Positions 1-8,042 of a DNA stretch of 8,775 nt are shown here, piece after piece. Position 1 is the first letter of the stretch, and every line of letters starts with the position of its first letter. Source of the stretch: a bacterium (GTDB taxonomy: Bacteria; Patescibacteriota; Gracilibacteria; Absconditabacterales; Absconditicoccaceae). The position numbers and the translations under genes were made by a program. The stretch lies in contig JAHDCT010000044.1 of the NCBI GenBank assembly GCA_020629735.1, forward strand, positions 1 through 8,775, read 5' to 3'. Below the pieces are notes generated by a model. That model searched no databases and had not been told where the DNA came from. It saw only the letters and a list, made by a program, of their open reading frames with translations.

Positions 1-743
1 TCAGTTCCTCTATAATCAGGAGAAATAAACACCTCAAATGAAGGGATATTTCTTCCTGTTCCTCCTAACCAGATTCTTTCTTTCCCAATTTGTACTTTTA
101 GATCTATATCTGCCCCTTTAATATGTAACCATTCAATTGGCAATCAATTAAGGTAATTTTTTACTTGGATGATCTTTTGCTGAAGGTCTTTCCACACCTG
201 AGTTGGATTTGGTCTATCAAGATAACATGCATGAATTATTTCGTTTCGATATTCTTCTGGGCTCATATGTACTTCCTTTGCCATAGCTTCAGTTCCATAC
301 AATGCTACTGTCCACGAGTACTTTCCTTCGGCTTCTTTTTTTCTTCTCGCTCAAATATACTCCATCATGCTTGATTGACGAGACATGATTTTTTGAGGAT
401 CTATCCCTTCTAATTCGTATTTATCAACATCAGCAATAATCGCTATCTCATGATCAATATCAGCCAATCTTCACATTAGATATTGCTGTGGAATATAGTT
501 TAATTGATCATCATTTGCTTGTTCAAAAAATAATCTCGCTGTTCCATCCGGAATAAAATGAAAAAGTGGATGAGCACCAACTTCTAGAATCGCCTTTTGT
601 AAAGGTAATAAAAATGGTTTTGCTATCTCTGGTAAACGAACGAGAACCACCTCTCAGGCTTGTACTCAATTTTCACCTAATCAATAACTTACAAGTAGTC
701 TTGCATATTTTTCTAATATTTCTGTAGATGGCACAAAAGTCAT
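1..743 (-). CDS. M29-family aminopeptidase (AmpS/AmpT-like), 3' part outside window
   Basis: This gene encodes the first 247 residues of a metalloaminopeptidase of family M29, which removes N-terminal amino acids from peptides in the cytoplasm. The ATG at 743 follows a purine-rich GAGAGA and opens with E-K-Y-A-R-L-L-V-S-Y-G-L-G, the usual family start. Near the window edge G-R-N-I-P-S-F-E-V-F-I-S-P matches the conserved block whose glutamate (here E237) is a metal ligand. The remaining Glu/His/Asp ligands expected in the missing C-terminal part cannot be checked; full members are about 400 residues. There is no signal peptide. Several UGA codons are read as Gly, for example in Y-G-L-G-E-N-G. 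The gene is separated from the DsbA-like gene by about 250 bases and may be its own transcription unit. The family call is fairly secure; the substrate is unknown. Confidence 0.85.
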
Positions 744-837
744 TCTCTCAAAAAAAATAAATTAAATTCTACATTAGAACGTGAATGACTTGTATGTAGC
801 TATTCTCTCTTCAATTACAAGAAAAGCGATACATTTA

Positions 838-862
838 AAACAAATTCTTAAAGAATTTGTTT
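838..862 (-). terminator. AT-rich perfect inverted repeat, possible terminator
   Basis: AAACAAATTC (838-847) pairs with GAATTTGTTT (853-862) around a 5-base loop, giving a 10 bp stem; the symmetry even extends into the loop. On the minus strand the 3' arm ends in TTTGTTTTAAA, so it could end transcription of the DsbA-like gene, which stops about 130 bases upstream. The stem has few G-C pairs and the U-run is interrupted. It could equally be a leader element for the aminopeptidase mRNA or a protein-binding palindrome. Confidence 0.4.
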
Positions 863-889
863 CGTTCGAAGAAACTATTTTTTTCAAAA

Positions 890-973
890 CTATTTTCCTT
901 TACTCCGTCTCTTAAAGTAAACTATTAAGCACGCTTCGATGATGTCTTCTTCGAATACCGATTCTTTTATCAT
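890..973 (-). CDS. Possible 27-residue small protein (doubtful)
   Basis: A short ORF begins with ATG after AAGATAGAT and ends at TAG. It has an acidic, hydrophobic first half and a basic tail (K-R-R-S-K-G-K). It contains no UGA codon, and I see no family. It lies in an otherwise empty gap, so chance is a strong alternative: with only TAA and TAG as stops, random ORFs of this size are common. Confidence 0.15.
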   Translation of the reverse strand: MIKESVFEEDIIEACLIVYFKRRSKGK

Positions 974-994
974 ATCTATCTTATATTATTCTCT

Positions 995-1789
995 CTACTT
1001 TTTGCTTGCGAACTTATCGCTTAACATATCAATCTCGCTCGTTTTGTAGAGTCCTGGGACCATAATCCGACTTTTTTGAACAGGATCTATTATTACATAA
1101 CTTGGTATATGTGTCACTCAAAAGTATTGATTACCTTGCTTCATCGTTTGTTGAATCCACAATCTAGATGATCATTTTTCTAAGCATTCCTCAAAATCTG
1201 TTCAGGTTACTGAAATTCATAGATCAATAACATCATCTACTGATTTAGGATAGTTTTTTCCATATATTCCTTCATTATAAGCAACTTTCTCTGCCTCTAT
1301 TAGGCATGAAGATCAGAGTCGAGTTTTATCTTCAAGAAAACTCACGGTTTTTGTAAATGGAAGGTGTTCAACTCTAATGCTTACGTCATTTGCGTCTGCA
1401 ATATACTCAGGAATCTTCTTTGCATATGCTTCACGACAAATTCTTTCCCCTGGAGAACAGTAAAAGTACACTAACTTATCTACTTTTCATTGCAATTCTT
1501 GGAGTAATAAGTTGTTCATTTGGACTCAAGATAGTTTCCCTTCTTTTATATCTGAAAGAATGGTGCTTGATTCTTCTTTTATCAATGCTCCGTCTATGAG
1601 GTTGCGATCTGTTCACTCACCTTTATCAAATCACAAGAGTGCGTTCCGTCCTCAAAATTGCTTACTCAACTTGACTAGTGGATCATCAACAATTACTGAA
1701 TCAACTCAACGAACAAAAACTATTTCATACATTCACGCGATTATTGCTGCGAACAAAATGATAGAAAGAAAGGAAATGAACTGTCTCAT
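995..1789 (-). CDS. Membrane-anchored DsbA-like thioredoxin-fold protein with C-x6-C pair
   Basis: This is a 264-residue protein with one N-terminal hydrophobic segment (about residues 4-26) and no lipobox, so it is probably an anchor facing outside. From about residue 103 it follows the DsbA pattern: a strand (L-V-Y-F-Y) running into cysteine C111, a helix ending P-E-Y-I, then V-E-H-L-P-F. A helical insert contains E-A-E-K-V-A, and the cis-proline motif G-V-T-H-I-P-S-Y-V-I-I-D has P229. Known relatives make or shuffle disulfides in exported proteins. The normal C-P-x-C is replaced by C-S-P-G-E-R-I-C (C111, C118); C162 and C202 are also present. The start is the ATG at 1789, but an in-frame GTG at 1822 would add 11 residues and neither has a clear ribosome binding site. 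The fold assignment is likely; redox activity is uncertain. Confidence 0.7.
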
Positions 1790-1908
1790 GTAAAGATGAA
1801 AAATGTAAATCAACTGCTCCACATATTCTTCTGGGTGTGTGAATTTTACCTATCTTCACCAACCAGAACTACAACACTTATATACACTTAAAAAAAGAAA
1901 TGTCAATT
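1790..1908. other. Intergenic gap between PBP and DsbA-like genes
   Basis: This gap of 119 bases holds the promoter-like pair at 1877-1906. It also holds an in-frame upstream extension of the DsbA-like ORF that runs back to a TAG near 1850. I see no hairpin typical of a terminator for the penicillin-binding protein gene, so read-through into the next gene is possible. Confidence 0.4.
1877..1906 (-). promoter_or_regulatory. Sigma70-like promoter for the DsbA-like gene
   Basis: On the minus strand TTGACA (1906-1901) is followed by TATATA (1884-1879) at 16 bases, or TATAAG (1882-1877) at 18 bases. It starts three bases after the penicillin-binding protein stop codon and would give a leader of roughly 80 bases to the ATG at 1789, or about 50 to the GTG at 1822. 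This suggests the DsbA-like gene is transcribed independently of the upstream gene. Confidence 0.45.
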
Positions 1909-4443
1909 CTAATACTCTACTTGTTCGTAAGAGATGAGGAACTCTGCGATTCTGTAAAAAAGCCTTCCTGCCGTATCTAATCACCGCTCAGAACTTCTCG
2001 GACGTCTCACTTGAATAGCGATTATATATTTAGGATCTTCAGATGTTGTCACTCATACAAATGATCAGTTTGTCCGTCATCTTCACTGTTTGTGCACTCC
2101 TTCAAAAATAATTTCTGATGTACCCGTTTTTCACCCTACAGATAGTCCTGGGAAATATATTTCTTCCTTCAAATTTCCGTTTTTTACCACGCTTACAAGC
2201 GCTTGTTTCATGTCTTCTGAAGTGGTCGTCTTTAACACTTTTGTCTTCTTTGTTTCAGCCAAGTCAATAAAACGTTTTTTTTCATTTGAATATACTGCTT
2301 CAACTACTGTTGGCTTCACATACCATCCTCAATTTACCAAAGGTGCATACGCTGCCGCGACTTGTAGTGGTGTAGCTAAGAGCCCAATTCCATACGTATT
2401 GGTAAAGAAACCTGATTTTGACACTATGTTAAAATCAGGCACATATCCCCCGTCTTCATATGCAAGTTCGATTCATGTTTTCTTTCAGAACCCAAGTTTT
2501 GAAAGGTAAGAATAAAACACATATTTAAACATTTTCTGAGCCATTCTTACCATTCACACATTACAAGAATACTCTAAAGCGTGTAAGTAAGAATGGTTTC
2601 ATGTACATGCGTTACTAATGTTTGCAATAGTAAAGGTTCATACTTTTACTGACCCAGGATCATTGTAGTAATCATACAGTCCAAAAGAATCACTATCAAT
2701 TCAAATCGCTAACGCTAATGACTTAAAAACCGAACCAGGTTCATATGGATAACTAATATTTTTGTCTACGAACACTTGAGGTCACAACATATTTTCGAAA
2801 TGATACTTCTCTAAGGCCAAGTCGGTTCTTGCTTCTCATTTTGCCTCAATCAAATCAGATCAGTCAAGGTAAAAAAGAGGTACATCAACATAGGTTTGAT
2901 CTTCTACAAGGTATTTTTTTTCTGCAGTTAACGGAATAAGCTCATATGAATCAGCATAGCTATTCGGATTGTAGGTCGGATAGTTCACCAATGATTTCAC
3001 CTTTCCTGTTACTGGGTCTAAAACGGTTACTGCGATCGAATCTGCTTGCAGAAACCTATAGTAATCTTTCACGATAGTCTCTAGTTCTTTTTGAATAATT
3101 GGATCAACAGTTAAATAGACATCTGATCCATTTATTGGCTGTTCTACTTCTATGTTATTTGATCAGATCTGCCCAATCCATGGAGTCGCTACTCACAAGA
3201 TTTTTCCATCTCTTCAACTGAGCAATTGATCAAAATACTCCTCTACTCCATAGTAAGCCTCTCCTTGGTTATCAAGGTATCACACTACATGGGACATGAA
3301 TGAGTCGAATGGATAGTACCTCTTATAATTTGTCGAGGTTCCTAACCCATGAAACTCTGGGTAGTCAGTCACAATCTGATCTTGAACAGGCAGCAACGAT
3401 TCAAATTCCTCTTGTTCCTTTGCTGTTAGTGTTCCTCCATCCTGGCTAATATTTCTAAGCCTTCTTAACCTCCTCTTTTTCTGAATAAGTTCATTTCGTT
3501 GCTCACGATACTTTGCTTTGATATCAAATAAACGCCCAACTAGCGTGATATTCACTCATGATACTAATTCCACATATTTATTTTCTTGAGGTGCTACCAA
3601 ACGAGACTTAATATACTGCTCATCAATACCCAACTCGAACAGATCAAAAACTGTAGCCAAAGTCCTAGCTGCACTTGATTTGTTTGATACTTTGTCTGGC
3701 TCTATGTAAATAAATGCATTATCTACTATTGAAACATAAGGTAGATCTAATTCTTGTAATTTCTCAATGAGCTCAGATTTTTCTCCGTATTGCCCTACAT
3801 AATTGAATTCCTTTACTCAGATTTGAATCTTGTCATATAGGCTATCATATATCTCTTCTAGAATAAACTCTTTATTATATTCTTCTAGGATGAGAGCTAA
3901 TTCTTCTTCATATGCTGCTGTATTTTCAATAACTTGCAAAGATATGTCCTCATCAGCTTCTGTCCCTACTTCTGCGTCTTCTGTATAAAAAACAATATCT
4001 TGTTTTGGTAAGATTGTACGTCTCGTAAATTCTTCTAGATTTTGTAAACACTGGAGTTGGGTTGGATCATCTAGACCGTTGAACTCGCATAAGTGCTCAT
4101 ACATAATTGGTACTAATTCCTCAATAACGTTCTCTTTATCAAGAATATATCTTGGATCTATAAACACCGTATACAACTCTACATTTTCTGTTAATTTTAT
4201 GTTTTCTCCTGATTTATCTGTCACAAAAATATTTCACCTATCGGCTTCTAAAGATGATCTTGTAAAATGCTGATCTAACAAATCATCTGAATATGTTTTT
4301 CCTTGAACTATCTGGAGAAAAAATAATCTACTTAGCAAAAGAAAAAAAAGAAAACCAAAAAAAAGTAACAAAGATGTTTCCCTTGGCAGCTTTTTAAAGT
4401 AAAAGTAGATTTGTTTTGCTCGTTTTTTTACGTGTATTCACAT
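1909..4443 (-). CDS. Class B penicillin-binding protein (FtsI/PBP2-like transpeptidase)
   Basis: This 844-residue membrane-anchored D,D-transpeptidase cross-links peptidoglycan, probably at the division septum or during elongation. It has a basic cytoplasmic tail (residues 1-23), one transmembrane helix (about 24-46), then the R-S-S-L-E-A-D-R-G-N-I block (60-72) typical of the family. The N-terminal domain is unusually large. It includes an acidic region (about 100-205) and a basic K-K-R-R-L-R-R-L-R (322-330), and ends at R-Y-Y-P (375-378). The transpeptidase domain has all three motifs: nucleophile S571-V-F-K574 in E-P-G-S-V-F-K, S626-C-N628 followed by V-G, and K772-T-G-T775. The C-terminus has S-F-V-G-V. 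UGA encodes the conserved Gly after S-C-N-V, the Gly before K772 and the Gly of R-G. The ATG at 4443 is the first after an in-frame TAG; its second codon is UGA. FtsI and PBP2/MrdA cannot be told apart here. Confidence 0.95.
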
Positions 4444-4603
4444 ATATAACCAGATTAGAGACTATGTTTATGATTTTTTTCTGTGTTCTAGTACTATTCA
4501 GATCAACAAAAATCACAACTCTTTTTTATAGATATGACACTAAAAGCAAAGGAATAAAAAAGGTATGTTACCACATACCCTTTTCCATAAACATATATCT
4601 CTT
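4444..4603. other. Intergenic gap between PBP and pilin cluster
   Basis: These 160 AT-rich bases hold the pilin terminator at 4556-4584 and must hold the promoter for the penicillin-binding protein gene. I could not choose a convincing -35/-10 pair; TTGTGA near 4525 with TAGTAC or TACTAG downstream is a weak possibility. The ATG at 4443 has no clear Shine-Dalgarno sequence. Confidence 0.4.
4556..4584 (-). terminator. Intrinsic terminator of the pilin gene cluster
   Basis: On the minus strand GGTATGT (4579-4573) pairs with ACATACC (4568-4562) around a 4-base loop and is followed by six T (4561-4556). It lies 20 bases after the stop codon of the third pilin gene and 112 bases before the start of the penicillin-binding protein gene. 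The pilin transcript should therefore end here. The run of A/T on both sides would also let it work weakly on the plus strand, but no plus-strand gene needs it. Confidence 0.8.
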
Positions 4604-5050
4604 TTAATTTGCTGTTCATCAGTCTGTTCCTACAGCTTCAGTAGCTACAAGATTCATCACAAAGAAGACAAGACTTAGAATAAATCGGATAACTCAGATA
4701 ATTACAAGTCAGGTAGCAGCATTTTTAACGTAGGTAAATCCTCCATTATACTGCTCTTCATTACCTGCTGCTGTCACCATACGAAATCATCAGAAGAGAA
4801 GCATTAATAAGGCAACTAATCAGAGAATACCTAGCACCCAGTTTACGAATCACCTGATTACTAGAAGAATATCATCTTCTTGTTGTTCATCCGTTCCCAG
4901 CACAAGAATACCATCATTATCACCACCTGTTACAACATATGATGATCATCAAAAACCTGAATCTGTAGGCTGCACGAGCGTTGCGAACGCTGGGGTACCT
5001 AACATACAGATCGCTAATGACATTCAACTTGCAACAAGATATTTCTTCAT
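4604..5050 (-). CDS. VirB2/TrbC-like small pilin, third paralogue
   Basis: This 148-residue secreted protein has a signal peptide with a likely cleavage after A-F-A (21-23), a short variable acidic and Gly/Ser-rich ectodomain, then two hydrophobic helices. A loop containing F-R-M-V-T-A-A-G-N-E-E-Q-Y separates the helices. The tail ends T-D-G-G-T-A-N. The size and two-helix hairpin fit the VirB2/TrbC pilin-like proteins found in many CPR and mycoplasma genomes (type IV secretion or conjugal pilus subunits). That match is by architecture and motif memory, not a database search. It is the most divergent of the three copies, with N instead of D in the loop and W in F-V-N-W-V-L-G. Eleven glycine positions use UGA, including three UGA-UGA pairs. 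It is last in the cluster, 40 bases after the second pilin, and is followed by the terminator. Confidence 0.82.
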
Positions 5051-5090
5051 TTGACCGATTTCACTCACATATAAAAAATTTCTTTTACTA

Positions 5091-5570
5091 TTAGTCAGCT
5101 GTTCATCAGGTACTTCCTTCAGCTTCAACAGTTACAAGATTTATTACAAAGAAAATGATACTTACAATAAACCATGCCACTCCAATGAGTACTAAACCAA
5201 TCGCAGCTTGTTTAAGCATCGTAAATCATGACTTATACTGCTCTTCATCTCCTGCAGCTGTTACCATACGGAAACCTCCATATAACAATATAAGGAGTGC
5301 TATTAACGCCATAATTCATAAGACCCGATTTACAAATCCGCTAATTACATTCACAATAGCATCATTCTGTCCTCCATCTTCTGCTCCAGCATCACTTAAT
5401 CACACCACTCATATTTCTTCTGCTGTTCCTGAGTGATTTGGGTCAGTAAATGGATTTACGGTATTATCAATTCAAGAAGCAGAAGCAATTGAGACCATAA
5501 ACAAGGAAAGAAATCCCAGCACAGCTGGGATTCCTCTTATTGATCTTACTCGTGTTATTACGTTTCTCAT
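5091..5570 (-). CDS. VirB2/TrbC-like small pilin, second paralogue
   Basis: This 159-residue paralogue has a basic N-terminus (R2 to R12), a hydrophobic segment and a probable signal peptidase site after A-S-A (29-31). A longer ectodomain of about 45 residues follows, then F-V-N-R-V-L-G-I-M-A-L-I-A-L-L, the shared loop G-F-R-M-V-T-A-A-G-D-E-E-Q-Y, and a second helix ending V-I-N-L-V-T. The tail carries S-T-G-G-T-A-D. Seven UGA codons are read as Gly, and TGG encodes the Trp in V-A-W-F. The gene is 43 bases downstream of the first pilin with no clear promoter between, so it is probably co-transcribed. A strong hairpin lies inside the signal-peptide codons. Its role as a membrane or pilus subunit is inferred from architecture. 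Confidence 0.85.
5512..5532 (-). repeat. 9 bp perfect hairpin inside the second pilin's signal-peptide codons
   Basis: On the minus strand AATCCCAGC (5532-5524) and GCTGGGATT (5520-5512) form a perfect 9 bp stem with loop TGT. It covers roughly codons 13-20 of the second pilin and is followed by a T-rich stretch. It is the most GC-rich structure in the cluster. It may slow ribosomes, set mRNA processing or stability between pilins one and two, or act as an attenuator. Confidence 0.55.
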
Positions 5571-5613
5571 CAATACTCAACAAGTAAAGAATAATAATAC
5601 ATTTTTTGTATTC

Positions 5614-6048
5614 CTACGAAGTACCTCATCAACCTGCTGAAGTAGTTGTAATAAGATTAATCACGAAGAAGATAATACTAATTACAAACCGAGCGATTCA
5701 TATCATTACAAGTCAAATTGCAGCTTGTTTTAGCATCGTAAATCATGACTTATATTGCTCTTCATCTCCTGCTGCTGTTACCATTTGGAAACCAGCATAA
5801 AGAAGTACAAGCAATGCAATAAGCGCTAGAATACCAAGTACCCGATTTACGAATCATCTAATCACGTTTACCAAGTTATCTTGTTGTCCAGCACCTGATC
5901 AAATTACATCAAGGTTAGTTGTAGATCAGTCATCATCAGGAGTCGTCCAAGGGTTTGTCGTTGTAAATCAACCTTGAGCAGCTACCATACCGATACTACC
6001 GAAAGCTAGAAATGGAACCATCATCCATGTAAAGATTTTTTTCAACAT
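5614..6048 (-). CDS. VirB2/TrbC-like small pilin, first paralogue
   Basis: This 144-residue protein has a signal peptide (M-L-K-K start, likely cleavage after A-A-Q at 23-25). A short Thr/Asp/Gly-rich exposed segment (26-58) follows, then helix one (about 66-86), the loop G-F-Q-M-V-T-A-A-G-D-E-E-Q-Y (86-99) and helix two (about 108-133). The tail is T-T-T-S-A-G-G-G-G-T-S. The two-helix hairpin after a cleaved leader is the VirB2/TrbC pilin plan, whose relatives polymerise into conjugative or type IV secretion pili. Nine of its 19 glycines are UGA, while Trp8 and Trp34 are TGG. The ATG at 6048 is preceded by GGTGA. It heads the three-gene cluster, about 50 bases after a TTGACA promoter. No ATPase or other secretion component is in the window, so assembly into a pilus is unproven. 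Confidence 0.85.
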
Positions 6049-6098
6049 GTTCACCAAATAGTAAATAAAATATACTATGTTTATGTTTAAACAGTTTA

Positions 6099-6127
6099 AT
6101 CTTATAGATGAAGAACTTTTCTGTCAA
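6099..6127 (-). promoter_or_regulatory. Sigma70-like promoter of the pilin cluster
   Basis: On the minus strand TTGACA (6127-6122) is followed after 17 bases by TAAGAT (6104-6099), or after 15 bases by TATAAG. It sits in the 114-base gap after the murein-hydrolase stop and about 50 bases upstream of the first pilin ATG. The perfect -35 box and spacing make it the best promoter candidate in the window. The upstream gene shows no hairpin terminator, so read-through may add to pilin expression. Confidence 0.5.
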
Positions 6128-6162
6128 ATTTTTATTCGCTATTAAACAGGCAAGAATATCTT

Positions 6163-8040
6163 TTAATTGACAATTCTAAAGAAATATTGTTCAGAGACAT
6201 TTTGCTCATAAATCATAGACAAACATCTCATAATATTCTTTTGCCAATTAAATGAAGAAGAGGCATAAATTGGTCCTGTTTTATTTCAAAACCTAGACAA
6301 TTGGTCCATAGTATGATAGTCTCCTAAGTACTGATTGATGAGTGTTGCAAAGAGTGAACTCACTCACGACTGTGGTGATGCAAACTCTCTTGTTGCTCAA
6401 GAATCTGTATTTCCTACGTTTCAAATATTATTCCCTGTTTTAAAATTTCTAAAACTTGTTTCTGCTGCTCAAATACACATTCAAAAGACTGGATCAACTC
6501 CTGTCGATTTAGATGCGTTTAACCAAAGATTTGGATCTGAGAAGGGTCACGCTTTTAACCTTCATAGGAAATAATCTCTTCTTTGCTCTACGGTCTCCCC
6601 TACTAATTCTGGCAAATCATCCAATGACACCTTTCTAGAAAGATAATCTTGCTTTCGCTTTATTCTATACACTGGTGCAAGCTCAGTTTCATCTTGATAC
6701 ACACTCAGGTCAACGTATTGCAAAGGATCTATCATTACTCCATTTTTCAATATCTGTCGATGTGTATGTGATTTTTTGCTTTTACTGCTAGCTCCCTTTG
6801 TTCATGGTTTTCCTCAACTCAAACCAATAATTTCTCCTCTTTGAAGCACTTGATTCTTTTTTACGAACACCTTATTGAAAGGTGAAAGAATCGACACGTA
6901 TCCATACTTATGAATCAAAATCACTCGCTGAAGACCAAACTCTTTGTCTGTTACTACCTCATAGACAATTGAGGGGGCTGGTGCATAGATTTCATCACCT
7001 TGTTCTGATGCAAGAAAAATTCATCATTCAGATGTGTTTTCTGACAGTACTTCACTTGCTTCTACTAAAGGTGGCACTAAACGTAATGGTCGAGAAAAAT
7101 ACCTAGCATCGTTCGGTAGGTCTGCCAATTTTAGCAAAACATTTACATGGGCGTTTGAACTTCATGATCATGTTTTTTCAATAGTTTTTGTAATATCTTT
7201 CAACTTACCAATTTGCTGCTTTAGTTGAATTTCAGATGCTAAGACAGACGAAAGTTCTTTATCTGCATACTCTTTTTCGTCCTCTAACAATTGTTCAATA
7301 GTTTCTAAATGCTTAGCTTGCTGGTCTAAGTATACCAATGATTCTTCTGCGTCTTTTATAGACTGCTCATATATCCCAATTACAATATTTAAACGAAGAC
7401 GCTCTTTTTCATACTTTTCGTAGTAAGATTGCATTTGTTCAAAAGCTATGGTCATTTGATCATGAAGTAAACGCACCATATCATCTTTACTAAGTGTCAC
7501 TCCAATTTCCTCTGACTTTGCTAGCAGCTTTATATCAGAAATAGCTTCTTCGTTTAGATAAAAGTCATTTGTAATTTTAAATAAGAACTTTGAATAGGTT
7601 CAGATGTACCCTTCTAGGTCTTCTAAATCTTTTACGATTGTTTTGAGAGCAAGCTCTCCTACATGTATTCTGCTTACTAAATCTTGAATTTCTTTTTCTT
7701 TGTTTCTTAGATCAAGCTGAGTGGCTGTCATATCTTTAATTATGTTATTTCTCAACAGTTCTGCGTTATCTAACTTTGCTCCTACTTTAACATTTCTGCT
7801 CTTTTGTTCTTCTAATTCTGTTGTCACTTCATCTAATGATCTCATGAGTGACTCTAAGCTTCTTTTGGTTTCTTGGACATCCATTAAAGGAATATACTGA
7901 TCATGTGTATAAATTTTCTTTACTCTTTCTTCTTTTGTTAGTTGTTCTTCTTGTGCTCATACACCTCATCACCGAAAAAAGAGACTTACTCCTCGTAAGA
8001 TTATACAATATACAACTGATTTTTTAATAAGATTTCCCAT
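6163..8040 (-). CDS. Secreted EnvC-like degenerate LytM protein with C-terminal lysozyme-like domain
   Basis: This 625-residue exported protein probably cleaves peptidoglycan or activates another cleaving enzyme. In order it has a signal peptide (1-30, cleavage near G-A-Q), a long Glu/Lys-rich coiled coil (about 52-290) and a LytM/M23 fold (about 300-445). The M23 fold shows I-Y-A-P-A, G-E-I-I-G-L-S-G-G and N-G-V-M-I-D-P. A further domain (about 495-620) has A-A-E527-T-K, N-N-I-G-N-V-G-N-T-D-S-G (537-548) and I-Y-A-S-S-S-F-N-W-Q-K-N. The last resembles lysozyme-like glycan-cleaving domains, with E527 the candidate acid. In the M23 part the first H-x3-D ligands read as S-E-G-G-I-F-L and the usual H-L is S-P. 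Only H425-T-H427 remains, as in EnvC/NlpD amidase activators. Its ATG overlaps the sortase stop. TAA ends it; many Gly are UGA. Confidence 0.85.
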
Positions 8041-8042
8041 TA
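8038..8042 (-). promoter_or_regulatory. TAATG stop-start overlap coupling sortase to murein hydrolase
   Basis: The sortase TAA (8042-8040) and the next ATG (8040-8038) share one base. No Shine-Dalgarno-like sequence precedes this ATG, so reinitiation by ribosomes finishing the sortase is the likely start mechanism. Because the following codons form a clear signal peptide, this ATG is the natural start. Confidence 0.7.

Larger units (their letters stand above)
744..994. other. Intergenic leader between DsbA-like and aminopeptidase genes
   Basis: These 251 bases are very AT-rich and hold no convincing gene. They contain the perfect inverted repeat at 838-862 and several TTCGAA-type short palindromes. 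A weaker 6-base inverted repeat (CTACAT at 769-774, ATGTAG at 794-799) lies just upstream of the aminopeptidase. The aminopeptidase promoter should lie here, but I could not pick a clear -35/-10 pair. Confidence 0.5.

Noticed and set aside
769..799. CTACAT/ATGTAG inverted repeat upstream of the aminopeptidase as an operator or riboswitch
   Set aside because: It has only 6 bp arms with a 19-base AT-rich loop, as expected by chance in this composition. No riboswitch-like core was seen.
2551..2568. UGA = Trp (code 4, mycoplasma-like) as an alternative to UGA = Gly
   Set aside because: The residue after S-C-N-V and before K-T-G-T is Gly in class B PBPs, and the window uses TGG at Trp positions. 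Trp at the UGA sites would break conserved motifs.
5590..5613. AATACA/TGTATT hairpin between pilins one and two as a terminator
   Set aside because: The stem has a single G-C pair and no proper U-run, and the downstream paralogue lacks its own clear promoter, so co-transcription is more likely.
7168..7500. Separate 110-residue coiled-coil protein
   Set aside because: It is an internal piece of the 625-residue secreted hydrolase bounded by a UGA glycine and an internal GTG. The frame is continuous on both sides.
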